In this document: positions 47,618 to 58,417 of the stretch, piece by piece
Layout: each line of letters begins with the position of its first letter
How positions within the stretch are numbered: the stretch's first letter is position 1
The notes under the pieces: model-generated
Told to the model about the DNA's origin: nothing
Database searches by the model: none
Seen by the model: only the letters and a program-made list of their open reading frames with translations
Assembly: GCA_034440635.1 (NCBI GenBank)
Contig: JAOTON010000204.1
Coordinates: 124,001-188,000 of the forward strand
Reading direction: 5' to 3'
Source of the DNA: Lepas anatifera
Lineage: Eukaryota > Arthropoda > Thecostraca > Lepadidae
DNA length: 64,000 bases
Program-made: the position numbers and the translations under genes

Positions 47618-47860
47618 CGCCGCTGGAGGCGCTGGCGTCACCGCCACTGGAGGCGCTGGCGAACCCGCCACTGGAGGCGCTGGCGTACCCGCCACTGGAG
47701 GCGCTGGCGAACCCGCCACTGGAGGCGCTGGCGTCACCGCCGCTGGAGACGCTGGCGTTACCGCCGCTGGAGGCGCTGGCGAACCCGCCACTGGAGGCGC
47801 TAGTGCTACCACCACTGAAGGCGCTGACGTACCCGCCGCTGGAGGCGCTGGCCTCGCCGT
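47618..47860. repeat. 24 bp minisatellite, about 10 units
   Basis: Unit GGAGGCGCTGGCG plus (AACC/TCAC)CGCCACT, 24 bp, so every frame on both strands gives an 8-residue repeat (for example GGAGEPAT on plus and PAPPVAGS on minus). The surrounding CpG-rich 47.5-48.2 kb has open frames on both strands, including 221 codons on minus. With no splice sites, conserved flank or domain, a coding role is unproven. Confidence 0.85.
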
Positions 47861-48451
47861 TACGTCGCCTGTACATACGTGCGTCAGCCGAGCTCGGTAA
47901 TGCCCACTGTCGTGTCTACTCGCCGGCAACACTTTTCTCAAGCCCGATCGTACCTGCCATTGAAACTGAGGTCGCCGCCGGCGTCGTGTTTCCTCCCCGC
48001 AGCAGCCCCGTCGCGCTGGCTGCTGGTCGCGTGGCGTCTGGGAGGGGAAGGGGCTGCAATTTGGGTGGTCCGCCTCTTTATTGTTGGACTGCCGTCTCCT
48101 CCCGCGGTGCTGACTAGTCCTGGGAAGCAGCTTCTGCCACTTTCCTGCTGCTGCGCTAGCTTTGTAGGCGGTCGATGTTTTGCAGATCATAAAAGGCCAG
48201 TCACACCTAATTTGGGTTCTAGAGTAACCCCTGGGCCTGGGTCCCGTGGGGCGACATCATCAATTGTCGTTTTTTTAGTTTAGCCCATTTTTTGTTGAAG
48301 TACCTATTTATTTGTAGGCTGTAGATCCGACTGTGATAGGCGTAGTAGGAAAGATCGATATATGATACCTTTAAATTAGCAAGTTTGTTCTCTTATAAAA
48401 GTCCCTATCTGGACATGGAAGAAAATAAAAATTATTTCAGAGGAAAAGTTT
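47861..48451. other. CpG-rich flank of the 24 bp minisatellite
   Basis: GC-rich to about 48190, then AT-rich. It could contain an unrecognised exon or promoter. No definite feature. Confidence 0.35.
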
Positions 48452-48455
48452 ATTA

Positions 48456-48680
48456 ACACGCGCACTGGAGAGGGCCTGGCACTAACGCACACTGGAGGGG
48501 GCCTGGTAGTCCCCCCTCCCGCCTAAGATCTCGGAAACTAAGTGACATAGAAAAAAGTTATTTTGGAGATGGATGGGAACTATTATGAACTACGCCATGA
48601 CTTATTTGTGTTGACCTAGGTAAATATCTTCAAGGTCAAACGAGGTCATAAAGGTAAAATCTTGCCTTGCTGGGGACTGA
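48456..48680 (+). mobile_element. Family B-like element, left end only
   Basis: TTAA at 48452-48455 precedes CACGCGCACTGGAGAGGG. A second ACGCACACTGGAGGGGG copy follows, then CCTAAGATCTCGGAAAC and AGGTCA words, the same arrangement as the start of family B copy 1. No matching right end was found. Confidence 0.65.
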
Positions 48681-48732
48681 GTAAAAATGTCGTTATTATG
48701 CGGGAAAAGGGCGGGAATAGGGGAAGTCCGTG

Positions 48733-49543
48733 CAAGAGTACGCACCTAACTTTCTAAAGGCTTTCACATTTCTCCTATAAGTCTAACAGCTAAAATTTTT
48801 ATGTGGTTATTTAGCCTGAAGAATTGTCTATGTATGGTCCATGTTTCAACTCGACGTCTCTGAAAGGAACTCGCCACGTGCCCATCAAAAATAAAAAGTC
48901 ACGTGCGCACTCTTGCCGGAGTGGGTCGGCAAGAGTACGCAAGAGAGGAGGCTGGAGTACGCACTGATGCCCCGCTGTGCTTTAGGTGCATAGGCCATGT
49001 CGCGAAGTATTTTTCGCCAAACTAGGAGATTGTATGATGTTATATCGTTATGAATATACAATAACTATGTTGCAACGTTTGCTTTTCCAAATATGAGTTA
49101 CGGACTCTGTCCCGAAAGAAAATTAAATTTTCCTATCTCTTAAGCATGCGCACTCTTGCCCAACGGTATACTGCGTACTCTTGCCGGACATGCTCCCTTG
49201 GGAAGAAAGTCTTCATAAACATGCTGGCAGGAGCTTTAGCGTGAGCTCCGGTCCTGGAGTACACTCTTAGCTCAGCCTTCTGACTGATGACAGACCGAAA
49301 TACAATTTGTTGTGATGATAGAAGCATGGTCTACAAGTTTACCCAGTTAAGAAATATTACTTCAAGGGTGCCCAGAAACTTATTTTGCTCGGTACTCCCG
49401 TGGAAAGAACAGGAGCACGTTGAATTTTGGTGTGTAGCCTAGGCACTGACCTTGCTTTCTTATACCAGGGTATCCACCATCTCAGTGGTTGCTAAGTAAC
49501 CAAAACAGCTGCTGCGTACTCTTATCTCCTGCGTACTCTTACC
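48733..49543. repeat. Cluster of GCGTACTCTTGCC motifs
   Basis: At least eight occurrences of GCG(T/C)ACTCTT(G/A)CC or its complement: near 48733, 48905, 48928, 48954, 49148, 49173, 49513 and 49530, in both orientations and irregularly spaced. They may be internal sub-repeats of an unrecognised element. Confidence 0.7.
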
Positions 49544-49617
49544 CGCCCTTACCCTAATCTAAAGGTGGACCAGGGTCATAGAGAGAAGGTACGCAAAGAA
49601 CCTTCCCTACAGTTTTG

Positions 49618-49915
49618 GGGTCAAGGTCATTCAAGGTCATTGACCTATAAGGCACAATATGGTATACCACATATAATGTACAGCATGACTAGCACTATGG
49701 CCACTGTTTGGTGGGAAATGAGGATTGAACTTTCCAAATGACCTTTGACCTTGACATTTGACCTTGACCTTTGCATTGAGGTGCCTAAAATATAACGATA
49801 GCATACTATACGTCAGACTGGGTAACGCCCTTTGACCGGGTGCACTGAGGTCAGTGACCTTGAAAGTGCTGATATGACCTTAACCTGTGACCTTTTACCT
49901 TGACCATTATGTAAG
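49618..49915. promoter_or_regulatory. Cluster of TCAAGGTCA sites
   Basis: TCAAGGTCA occurs twice at about 49620-49640. Its complement TGACCTTGA occurs twice at about 49747-49775 and again near 49857, with further near matches. This nonamer is the known extended half-site of monomer-binding nuclear receptors such as FTZ-F1 and ERR. It may be a regulatory cluster or simply part of the local TGACCT-rich repeat. Confidence 0.4.
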
Positions 49916-50198
49916 GTGACCTTGGCATATCATCTCGGTTATATGGCGCTATGATGTCACCATTCGGTCTCCAATGTAAGTGAACTGGTCCGACCGCGCG
50001 ATTACGGCGATCTCAAAATGCAGGTCTGACTTTGAAAACCTATAAGTAAAAAGAAAATTGCGACTGATTTTCAATTTTTCACCAATCGACGCGCTGTTAA
50101 ATTCTGTTAATTGTAACCAACTATGGTTTTTTTCGGCTACGAGCGGTTCTCCGGCTACCTTGGAAAAACATGCAGGGGGGCTCCTAGGCGAGGTTTAA

Positions 50199-51164
50199 CT
50201 CTCGCCCCGCTGGGGTCCCTGGCATGACGCACCTCGCTGGGGGACATATTTTGCCCCCTCCGTATCTCATTTTCCAGGAAAGCTAAAGAAAAATTATGGA
50301 CGGCGTTCAAAAGCTCTTGCAAGACGAAGAGAAATTATACCAAGTATTTTTATGTCAGGTCAATTTTGAGGTCAGCATAGGTCAAATAATGTTCCTCCTC
50401 AGTGGAGATAGAGCAGAAATTTATGCATCAATGGATTACTCTCATCGTGGTGAATCGAATAGTATATAATATGACCTTGCTAGATCATATTGTAACAATG
50501 GCATGACCTCGAGCTAGATCAGAGTCACAGGGCGACCTGATGGTCATGTTGCATATCGATCGACTCCCCGTGACAACATAAGCACAATGCAAGCAAAATT
50601 GAAGCTTTATCTCAATTCAGTGAGAAGGTAATGGCAAAACAATCACCGTATGATTCTGTGACCTGACATGACCTTTGAGAGAAGAGATGGTGAAAAACCT
50701 AACTTTATGGGCAAGATCGTGGTAAGAATGGACGGTTTGAGAATTATCTGCCTTATCTATCCATTATTTACTGAAAACGAGCCCATTCTACTTTTCACCA
50801 TAGACTTAAAATGGGTTGACCAAAAATTGGCCCTACCTTAGATCAACGATATCAAAATTCCGAGAGAGCAGATTTGTAGACCCTAATGACCTCATCATAT
50901 TGTGAAAAATCGAAACTGATCGGTTGGTTGATGTTCCTTAGGCGCTGCTTCAAACTCGAATTTTTTGGTTTTGAGGTCGGGCTGCTTGTCTTTAAAAAGC
51001 TCCTTGACCTGACATAACCTGACCTAAAAAATTTGGCCAGATGCGTAAAATTGATCAGGAATAAGGTACTGTAAGTTTCGTTGTTATGCGTACGTTCATT
51101 TTTGCCTTATCTCTAGAAAACGAGGAGGGGAGCAAATTTCGCCCTCCCAGCGGGGCGATATCTG
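50199..51164. mobile_element. TTAA-flanked element, family E
   Basis: About 966 bp with inverted ends CTCTCGCCCCGCTGGGG and CCCAGCGGGGCGATA. TTAA is on the left (50195-50198) and a degraded TTCAA on the right. The organisation and TGACCT/AGGTCA richness resemble families A and B, but the sequence is distinct. Single copy in this window. Confidence 0.75.
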
Positions 51165-52321
51165 TTCAACCTGTTACCGACCAACTGCTAAGGTCATATG
51201 ACGTCGGGGAAGGGGAATGAACTAGGCTTGAGTTAGGGCCTGGTTTATGGTCAAGTCAAGGTCAAATTGGGTCTAGATGCATGTCATTGGAGTCACGGAG
51301 ATAATAAAAATCAATGACGTCAAAATAAAGGCTGTATCTCCATTCCCGACGATTATCGAACTATAAAACAACTTGAAACATACATTTCCAATGGAGAGGT
51401 CATGGCTCGTAACTGACCTTAGGCCATCGATCTTAAAAATCCCGAAGAATATTGTGCAGTAAGCAGTGGGCCCATTATGCGATATTAATTTCAGACTGAT
51501 AGATTAGCCCCGTATGTGGATCCAGGGTTCCCGATCGAGAGGGGGGTACATGGTAGGGAAATATGCCTTCCGAACCAGGGGGCGCCAATTTTTGACGGAA
51601 AAACTTATCGTGGAGGCACCGCTTGAATAATATTTGACCGTGATGACATTGTTGGGACATGAAGGCATTGACCCAGGAATAAAAACTTGCCTGGTACAGG
51701 AATTAGTCATTTCAATGCACTCAAGCTGCACAGCAACTTACGAATGAAAATATTGGCATCAAGTTCTGATCAACAGCGGCCAGAAACAAAAGCTGATTTT
51801 CTCCTTCACAGACCAACTTTTACTCCGCGTGATACTTAAGTTGTCCAAACATGAAAATTCCCGTGGTTTCCCATGAGAATGGAAATTACTATTCCGTATA
51901 TACAGAATCAGCATGTCAGGTACCAAATTTTAATTTTAGTCTGTTTTGCAAAAGCTATTCGTATTTTCATTTTGTTGAACAACCGGATACTTTAGTGGAA
52001 AATATTAAGACTTCTAGCTCTACTAGATTTGTCCTAGCCATATTGACTAGATCAGGCTGTTTTTGGCCTCTGCTTGTCAATTTCATGGGACATTAAATAT
52101 AAACATCACGAGAGTTTGCACAACGTCCCAAACAATTTCTAGTTGTAGTTTTGTATAATATCATTCATCGTTCATCATTCAAGCACAAGTGCAAAGACGC
52201 AGGGATCCCCCATTCGATCATCATCATATGGGGTAACGCAAAACATTAGTAACCCGATCTCCATTATTTCTGCAAATTGTTGTTATGCCCACACATAACA
52301 AGAAGTTGTATTGATTTATCA
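51165..52321. other. Upstream flank of CFAP299, partly repeat
   Basis: 51517-51640 carries GTGGATCCAGGG and GGGGGCGCCAATTTTTGACG, remnants of the hAT-like MITE family. No exon seen. TTGATTTATCAG directly before the CFAP299 ATG would serve as an acceptor if a 5' UTR exon exists. Confidence 0.4.
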
Positions 52322-52323
52322 GC

Positions 52324-53025
52324 ATGGCCAGTGACGAGCACCTGCCCACCGTGAATGCGGTTGCCCACTTTGAGACATACGAGTCCTATTTGGACTCGAT
52401 CGCCTCCTGGCAGGACATGTTCTACCTGGAGGACCAAAATCTGGCGCGCGCCATTGTCGAGCTTGGATATCGAGGCACTGCTGAGTTCATGAAGCGGAAT
52501 GAGTTCTTGGAGAAACGAAGAGAATACGAGGCTTCCAAAGAGAATCGCGACGTAACTGAAGGCATGCTTGCGTCAGAAGGTCTCACCTTAGAAGATCCAC
52601 TTTTACGCGCTTTGGCCGATCGGGAGGCAAGCAATAAAGATGGTAGCGTCAACACCATCATTTTTCTACGCAGCCTCAACGAAAGAAACCAAGAAATATC
52701 CGGCTATATTGACTACGCACAACGACTCAAAACTGATTGTTTTAGAGACTACTTCACCGGAGCTGCGAAGCTGATGCCTCGGTTGACGGACATGGCGTAC
52801 TTCAACTGGAAGACGCAGCACGCGCGCTGTAACAACACGACCAACTGGCACGTGATCTCAGAGAGTGTGCATGGCCTGGTGTTCAAGTCGCGCCGGGACC
52901 GCAAGGTGGTGAGTGTGGAGCCGCGGGCGGAGACGGCTGGGGACAGCTCCATGCGTACTCTGGTTCACTCGCCTCAGTACTGCCAGCTGGTTCTGTACGA
53001 CCACACCATCCGGCAGAAGATTTGA
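52324..53025 (+). CDS. CFAP299: Cilia- and flagella-associated protein 299
   Basis: A 233-residue protein in a single uninterrupted frame, the same length as human CFAP299 (C4orf22). From knowledge of the family, conserved blocks are easily recognised: FYLEDQNLARAIVELGYRGT (33-52), QEISGYIDYAQRLKT (123-137), YFTG and MPRLTDMAYFNW (143-162) and RRDRKVVSVEP (190-200). They stay in register from the first ATG to the TGA at 53023. CFAP299 is a cytoplasmic/axonemal protein of ciliated cells and spermatids whose biochemical role is poorly defined. Vertebrate genes have several introns, whereas here there are none inside the CDS. That could mean intron loss or a retrocopy. The absence of any frame damage suggests it is functional. 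A TTGATTTATCAG sequence just before the ATG could be an acceptor for a 5' UTR exon. Confidence 0.95.
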   Translation: MASDEHLPTVNAVAHFETYESYLDSIASWQDMFYLEDQNLARAIVELGYRGTAEFMKRNEFLEKRREYEASKENRDVTEGMLASEGLTLEDPLLRALADREASNKDGSVNTIIFLRSLNERNQEISGYIDYAQRLKTDCFRDYFTGAAKLMPRLTDMAYFNWKTQHARCNNTTNWHVISESVHGLVFKSRRDRKVVSVEPRAETAGDSSMRTLVHSPQYCQLVLYDHTIRQKI

Positions 53026-53118
53026 CACCTCAGGAGATCTGCTGTCGACCCCGGCAAACGGACAGCTCAGCCGGCGAGGGAACATTTTATCAGACAAAAA
53101 AGATGCAAAAGAATTAGT

Positions 53119-53124
53119 AATAAA
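53119..53124 (+). terminator. Polyadenylation signal of CFAP299
   Basis: AATAAA lies 94 nt after the stop codon, a normal distance for a short 3' UTR. No genomic A-tract follows it, so there is no direct scar of retroposition. Confidence 0.55.
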
Positions 53125-54305
53125 GCTGACGTGTAGAGATTATTTGAAAGGCGGCCTACAGTAAACTTCTTGCTGCTACAGGACAGTCAATAAGATCTAA
53201 CATCTATTAGTTTTGGAAAAATGATACAAAATAATGCATGGTGGACTCAATGACTATCGATTAGAAAACGATATGTTCCGATACTGAGAGGCCAGATTAC
53301 CTACTAATCCTCACTCTTGTGGAGGGGTGGAGTTGCATCAAACACCCTAGTCTCCAGGATGGTCTGCTTTGTTTTAAAATGTAGCCTTGGCTCTCATGTC
53401 AGCGCCCAAGAAACTTGGCTCCATATACAATTTCACCGAGAAAAAGATGCGTATAATATCCATTGGGCATCGAGGTTAGGATGATAAAACATTACATCCT
53501 GTGTCATTTGCGATTGTGGGTGTATTTTTTTCTTATAACGGTGACAGGTCATCTATCAGCGCAAAACAAGCCTCCAAAACTTCAATGTCGGGCAAAGTTG
53601 GAAAGGTGAATTTGAATCACTGGACGATTGTAAGCTATGGAGTGCAAATCGACTTCTAACAATTTCAGCGGACCAGGAACAATGTTGCTGATTCTAAAGC
53701 AGAAAGAAAACACCATAGCGTGTCAAAAGATCGTGTTTAAAGTCTGGCAACAAAGCACGATTTAATTGAAACTCGCCTGGGGAGAATGCAATGCGGTAAT
53801 ATCAGTGGCATCACACGTGTGTTCAAACTTCAGCGTCCAGGGAGAGGAGAAGTTACCGGTCAAAAATTCTGAAAACTGGGTCAAGTGAATCCGGTGGACT
53901 AAGGTACAGCATTCAGAACTCCTTATATGACTAACGAAGCTTTTGAGCAAAATGGGACATCCTACAGTATATATTGTTTGTTTTCTCCATCTTTCGGTTC
54001 TGTCTATGGGTGAGGATTTATACTTCACTAGGGGTGCCGCGGTTCCCCTAAGAAACGCTGGTTTAGTGTTAAAATAACATTTAAATTTCCTGTCTATTTT
54101 TCTTTTTATTCATTTAAAAATGGTGGAAGAACGTTAAACAAGCCTGTAGGCATGTTAAACACATTTTATATGACACTTTTCCTTTTGATACCGTATTTAT
54201 TGACATGTTTCAAATTAGAGCACCCCCATTCATTTGACAAAAACCCACACCCCTGTTACTGCCTCTGTATTTTTACCTCGTGCAACAATACTAAGACAAC
54301 GAATT

Positions 54306-54307
<2 letters not shown>
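53125..54307. other. Spacer, no gene recognised
   Basis: Short frames only. Nothing recognised before the (TA)n tract. Confidence 0.5.

Positions 54308-54391
<84 letters not shown>
54308..54391. repeat. (TA)n microsatellite
   Basis: About 41 uninterrupted TA units. Related tracts separate the tandem units at 54472-54516, 54755-54794 and 55036-55064, and one more closes the block at 58418-58461. Confidence 0.95.
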
Positions 54392-54394
<3 letters not shown>

Positions 54395-54469
54395 TTTTCA
54401 AGGACTGCACGTCGTTGCTCACAGTTCAAATATTCATATTTGAAAATTAGATTGATTAGAATTAGATTG

Positions 54470-54518
<49 letters not shown>

Positions 54519-54754
54519 GTTTAGACAATGACGATTAAAATTGATGGATGAGTCACATTTTGAGAGCTTTTTGTTGTTTTTCTATTTTTCGTATCAGGAG
54601 TCTTATATTAGGTGGTGTTTGGTAAATCAATGATCCAAAATTATGAATTCAAATAGTTTCAATTGTATTCAAACAATTATTTTCAAGGACTGCACGTCGT
54701 TGCTCACAGTTCAAATATTCATATTTGAAAATTAGATTGATTAGAATTAGATTG

Positions 54755-54796
<42 letters not shown>

Positions 54797-55462
54797 GTTT
54801 AGACAATGACGATTAAAATTGATGGATGAGTCACATTTTGAGAGCTTTTTGTTGTTTTTCTATTTTTCGTATCAGGAGTCTTATATTAGGTGGTGTTTGT
54901 AAATCAATGATCCAAAATTCATGCAATTCCAAATAGTTTCAATTGTATTCAAACAATTATTTTCAAGGACTGCACGTCGCTGCTCACAGTTCAAATATTC
55001 ATATTTGAAAATTAGATTGATTAGAATTAGATTGATTATATATTATATATATATATATATATATTCGTTTAGACAATGACGATTAAAATTGATGGATGAG
55101 TCACATTTTGAGAGCTTTTTTGTTGTTTTTCTATTTTTCGTATCAGGAGTCTTATATTAGGTGGTGTTTGGTAAATCAATTATCCAAAATTCATGCAATT
55201 CCAACTAGTTTCAATTGTATTCAAACAATTATTTTCAAGGACTGCACGTCGCTGCTCACAGTTCAAATATTCATATTTGAAAATTAGATTGATTAGAATG
55301 AGCTAAAAAACTAAGACACTTCCATGAGGCAATGACAAACATTAACATGTCACAATGGAATCATACAAGAATAATGATTTAAACAATCATTTACTAAATA
55401 GGTACAAGTCATTTTAAATCAAACATTTCATACAAGAGACTATGTTTTACTCAGCTATACAT
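54391..55462 (+). repeat. Left terminal repeat, tandemly amplified with (TA)n spacers
   Basis: Four copies, the first partial, of a ~235 bp unit. It runs from TTCGTTTAGACAATGACG to a TTCAAATATTCATATTTGAA palindrome and ATTAGATTGATTAGAAT. Copies are separated by TA tracts of differing length. The last copy continues uniquely to 55462, and this ~400 bp form is repeated inverted at 58000-58394. Confidence 0.9.
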
Positions 55463-55586
55463 GAATAATTTTAACACGCGCATTGACGGGGGGGCGGGTA
55501 CCCACCCCCTCGGGTTTTTCGGAGATACCAGAAAAACGGCGGCGCGTAACGCCGCCGTACTTGGCATACCATTTCCCTCATCATTT

Positions 55587-55781
55587 GGGAGGGGGGCGCG
55601 GTAGTGGAGTGGTCAGCGTAGCTGGCTTCCACGCAGCCGACCCGGGTTCAAGGCCCGGCGGCTTCCCTGAACAAGGAGCAAGCTGGCTCCCGAGAAACCC
55701 TTCCAACAGGGAAAGAGTTGGCGACGCCATATGACCCTGGCAGTTGGTGCGTCGATAAGCCCCAATAATTATTATTATATA
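55587..55781 (+). mobile_element. SINE family 2 copy with 13 bp target duplication
   Basis: Flanked by TCCCTCATCATTT at 55574-55586 and 55782-55794. It has a B box GGGTTCAAGGCCCGGC and the conserved tail GGCGACGCCATATGACCCTG followed by TTGGTGCGTCGATAAGCCCC. Confidence 0.92.
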
Positions 55782-55883
55782 TCCCTCATCATTTTTACAA
55801 CTTCTGTGAAAATTTTAAGGCTAGGTCATCCAAGGTCAGGTCACCAGTGCAGGTCAAGTGACCCGACCTCAAAAAAAGTTTAA

Positions 55884-56856
55884 CCCGCGCCCCACCGGGG
55901 TCCGGCGCCACCTTCGCCCCACCGGGGGCCATCGATGGCCCCCTCTAACTCCGAAAATATGGGCGTTAGCGCAAATCTGCAAAGTGCAATAGAAAGCTCG
56001 CGTGAATTCAGTAAGAAATTACTTCGCATGTTTTAGTGCTCAGGTCAATGGTTTGACCTCCAGAGGTCAAATTAGGTCAAGATCGGCTATTTTCACTCAA
56101 ATATGCAATGATTAGCAAACTGGGCATAACTCTTATGTCATTAGAGCTATTGAGACCTGGTAAAGTACATTTGTAGCAAATTGCCAGTACTTTTCCGCTA
56201 TGTGGAACGTAAAGACCTCCCGCCAGTGGTTTAACCGCCAGAGGTCACCTCGTGACCTAATATGACCTGAGGTCACGAAAGGTCAAAAAGTGACCTTGCC
56301 GTATATCAAATGAAAGCTAGTGACAAGACAAACACAATGGTGTTTGTTTCACCGCTCTAGCTCAATTAGGTCAAAGTTATTGTCAAAATACTGTTTTGAC
56401 CTCTGGTGACTTGGATGACCTTGGAAAAGTCAAGGGCAAATATGACCCCTGGGATCCGTGAAAGGGTGTCCAAAACGTTGTCCTGAGCAGTCTGAGTATT
56501 TGCAATCATTTTGTGGCTTTTATATCATGAAATAGCTTTTCCCATGCTTTTCCAATGGAGAGGTCGCCTCGTGACCTGACCTCAGGCACGAAATCAAAAA
56601 TCCCGGATATACACCTTGTAGACCCTGGAGGGGTCTGAAGTGTGGAAGTTTCAAATCGATCGACTTTGAAATGTAGCTCTTACGAGCTCTAAGGCGAAGT
56701 GAGGTGACCTTGTTGACCTGTCTGGTGACCTGACCTTGGGTGACCCGGGTAAAAATTTCGGATGATGGGAAATGATGCATGAGAGGTGCTACCCGCGGTG
56801 CTGCGCCTCGTCGTTTTCTGCATCTCGAAAACCTTGGGGCTATCGTCTCCTGCAGG
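55884..56856 (+). mobile_element. TTAA-flanked element, family A copy 3
   Basis: Starts CCCGCGCCCCACCGGGG after TTAA at 55880-55883 and ends before TTAA at 56857-56860, with a degraded right end. The target is the family B copy: the B sequence on either side joins as CATTTTTAAGAT in the uninterrupted copy at 45121-45145. Many small deletions make it 973 bp. Confidence 0.88.
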
Positions 56857-57500
56857 TTAAGATAGCATAAGTCGGAGCAGGGTGAACTTATCCGATTGAA
56901 ACTCGTATCATATAATGGCTCCACCGAGTTCTCTAAAATATGTTCCGGTATTTTTGATATCGATGACGTAAGGTCAGGTACGAGGCATGACTTCTCCATT
57001 GGAAATACATTGGAAAAATTGTTTTTACTGTATAACTCAGTAACGGATAGTGATAGGGCGTTTATGTTAGCTTCATTAGACTCGCCTTGGCTTTACGGTT
57101 CTAATGATAGGCATTTTATATAATTTGACCCTGAGCTAACCTCAGGTCAGGTCAAATCCTTGATTTGACCTTGCAAGGTTAAATTATATATCATTCGATT
57201 CGGCTTGCTGAGATGATTCATATAGTTTAAGTCGTTTTGCTCTATCTTTACTTGTTCAGATGTAATGGCCAAAAACTGAATTTACATGTTATCCCTATGA
57301 CGGCATGTTTTGACCTCTCGTGACCTTGAATATGACCTGACAAAAAATGGTTCAAATGTTTTCGATGGAGAAGTAGATGGGCAGCCCAACGCCGTTTACC
57401 GTTTTTCGCTACCTACCGTGGTTCTCGAGATCTTAGGGGGGCGGGTACCTGCCCCCGTCAATGCGAAGGTGGCTCAGACCCCCGTCAATGCGCGTGTTAA

Positions 57501-57856
57501 GCAGGTTAACAACATAATTAACACTGACGATGCACAAATGCAATACAAATCACAGTACACATTGCGTGCAATATCATATTCAATGCGATGCTATCAATTT
57601 ACGCAAAATACTAGTCCAGAACACATGTATTATCACATCCACAGATGACACACGCAAACTAGCAGTTCTCGAGGCACTCCACAATCCACATACACGAACA
57701 TAAGCCCTCACTAAACATGCAGATGAACACGCATCAGGCACTCACATTGTGGGGGTAAATTGATAGCATCGTATTGAATGTGATATTGCACGCAATGTAT
57801 ACTGTGATTTGTATTGTATTTATGCATCGTCAGTGTTAATTGTGTTGTTGATCTGC
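57501..57856. mobile_element. Foldback MITE flanked by TTAA
   Basis: A 356 bp element with 102 bp inverted arms (57501-57602 and 57755-57856) and a ~150 bp loop, flanked by TTAA at 57497-57500 (shared with family B copy 3) and 57857-57860. The arms agree at 94 of 102 positions and all eight differences are transitions. Confidence 0.88.
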
Positions 57857-57999
57857 TTAAATTCTTCATGATGATGATGATTTGGGCTTAAGGGCGCGCC
57901 AACCCTAAAGGTCATATAGCGCTCATGTCACTGCTAGTAAAACATAACGTAAAATATACATCCGCTGAACACTGACTTGCTACCCTTATTCCTTGCAGT

Positions 58000-58394
58000 G
58001 TATAGCTGAGTAAAACATAGTCTCTTGTATGAAATGTTTGATTTAAAATGACTTGTACCTATTTAGTAAATGATTTTTAAATCATTATTCTTGTATGATT
58101 CCATTGTGACTTGTTAATGTTTGCCATTGCCTCATGGAAGTGTCTTAGTTTTTTAGCTATTCTAATCAATCTAATTTTCAAATATGAATATTTGAACTGT
58201 GAGCAGCGACGTGCAGTCCTTGAAAATAATTGTTTGAATACAATTAAAACTATTTGGAATTGCATGAATTTTGGATCATTGATTTACCAAACACCACCTA
58301 ATATAAGACTCCTGATACGAAACATAGAAAAACAACAAAAGAAGCTCTCAAAATGTGACTCATCCATTAATTTTAATCGTCATTGTCTAAACGA
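58000..58394 (-). repeat. Right terminal repeat, inverted
   Basis: Inverted copy of 55066-55462, about 395 bp at high identity. It includes the TTCAAATATTCATATTTGAA palindrome and the GTCTAAACGA outer end. With the left arm it brackets the whole nested block. Confidence 0.88.
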
Positions 58395-58414
58395 AGATAT
58401 ATTGCCGAAGTACT

Positions 58415-58417
<3 letters not shown>

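Larger units (their letters stand above)
55475..57496 (+). mobile_element. TTAA-flanked element, family B copy 3, carrying two insertions
   Basis: TTAA at 55471-55474 and 57497-57500 flank ends CACGCGCATTGACGGGGGGG and CCCCGTCAATGCGCGTG. It contains a SINE (55587-55781) and a family A element (55884-56856). Removing these with their duplications leaves about 837 bp, matching copies 1 and 2 (832 and 836 bp). Confidence 0.92.

Noticed and set aside
47525..48190. 221-codon minus-strand proline-rich protein
   Set aside because: The 24 bp repeat keeps all frames open. No splice sites or conserved ends distinguish this frame from the plus-strand ones.
54152..54528. Tyr-Ile repeat frames
   Set aside because: Translation of (TA)n.
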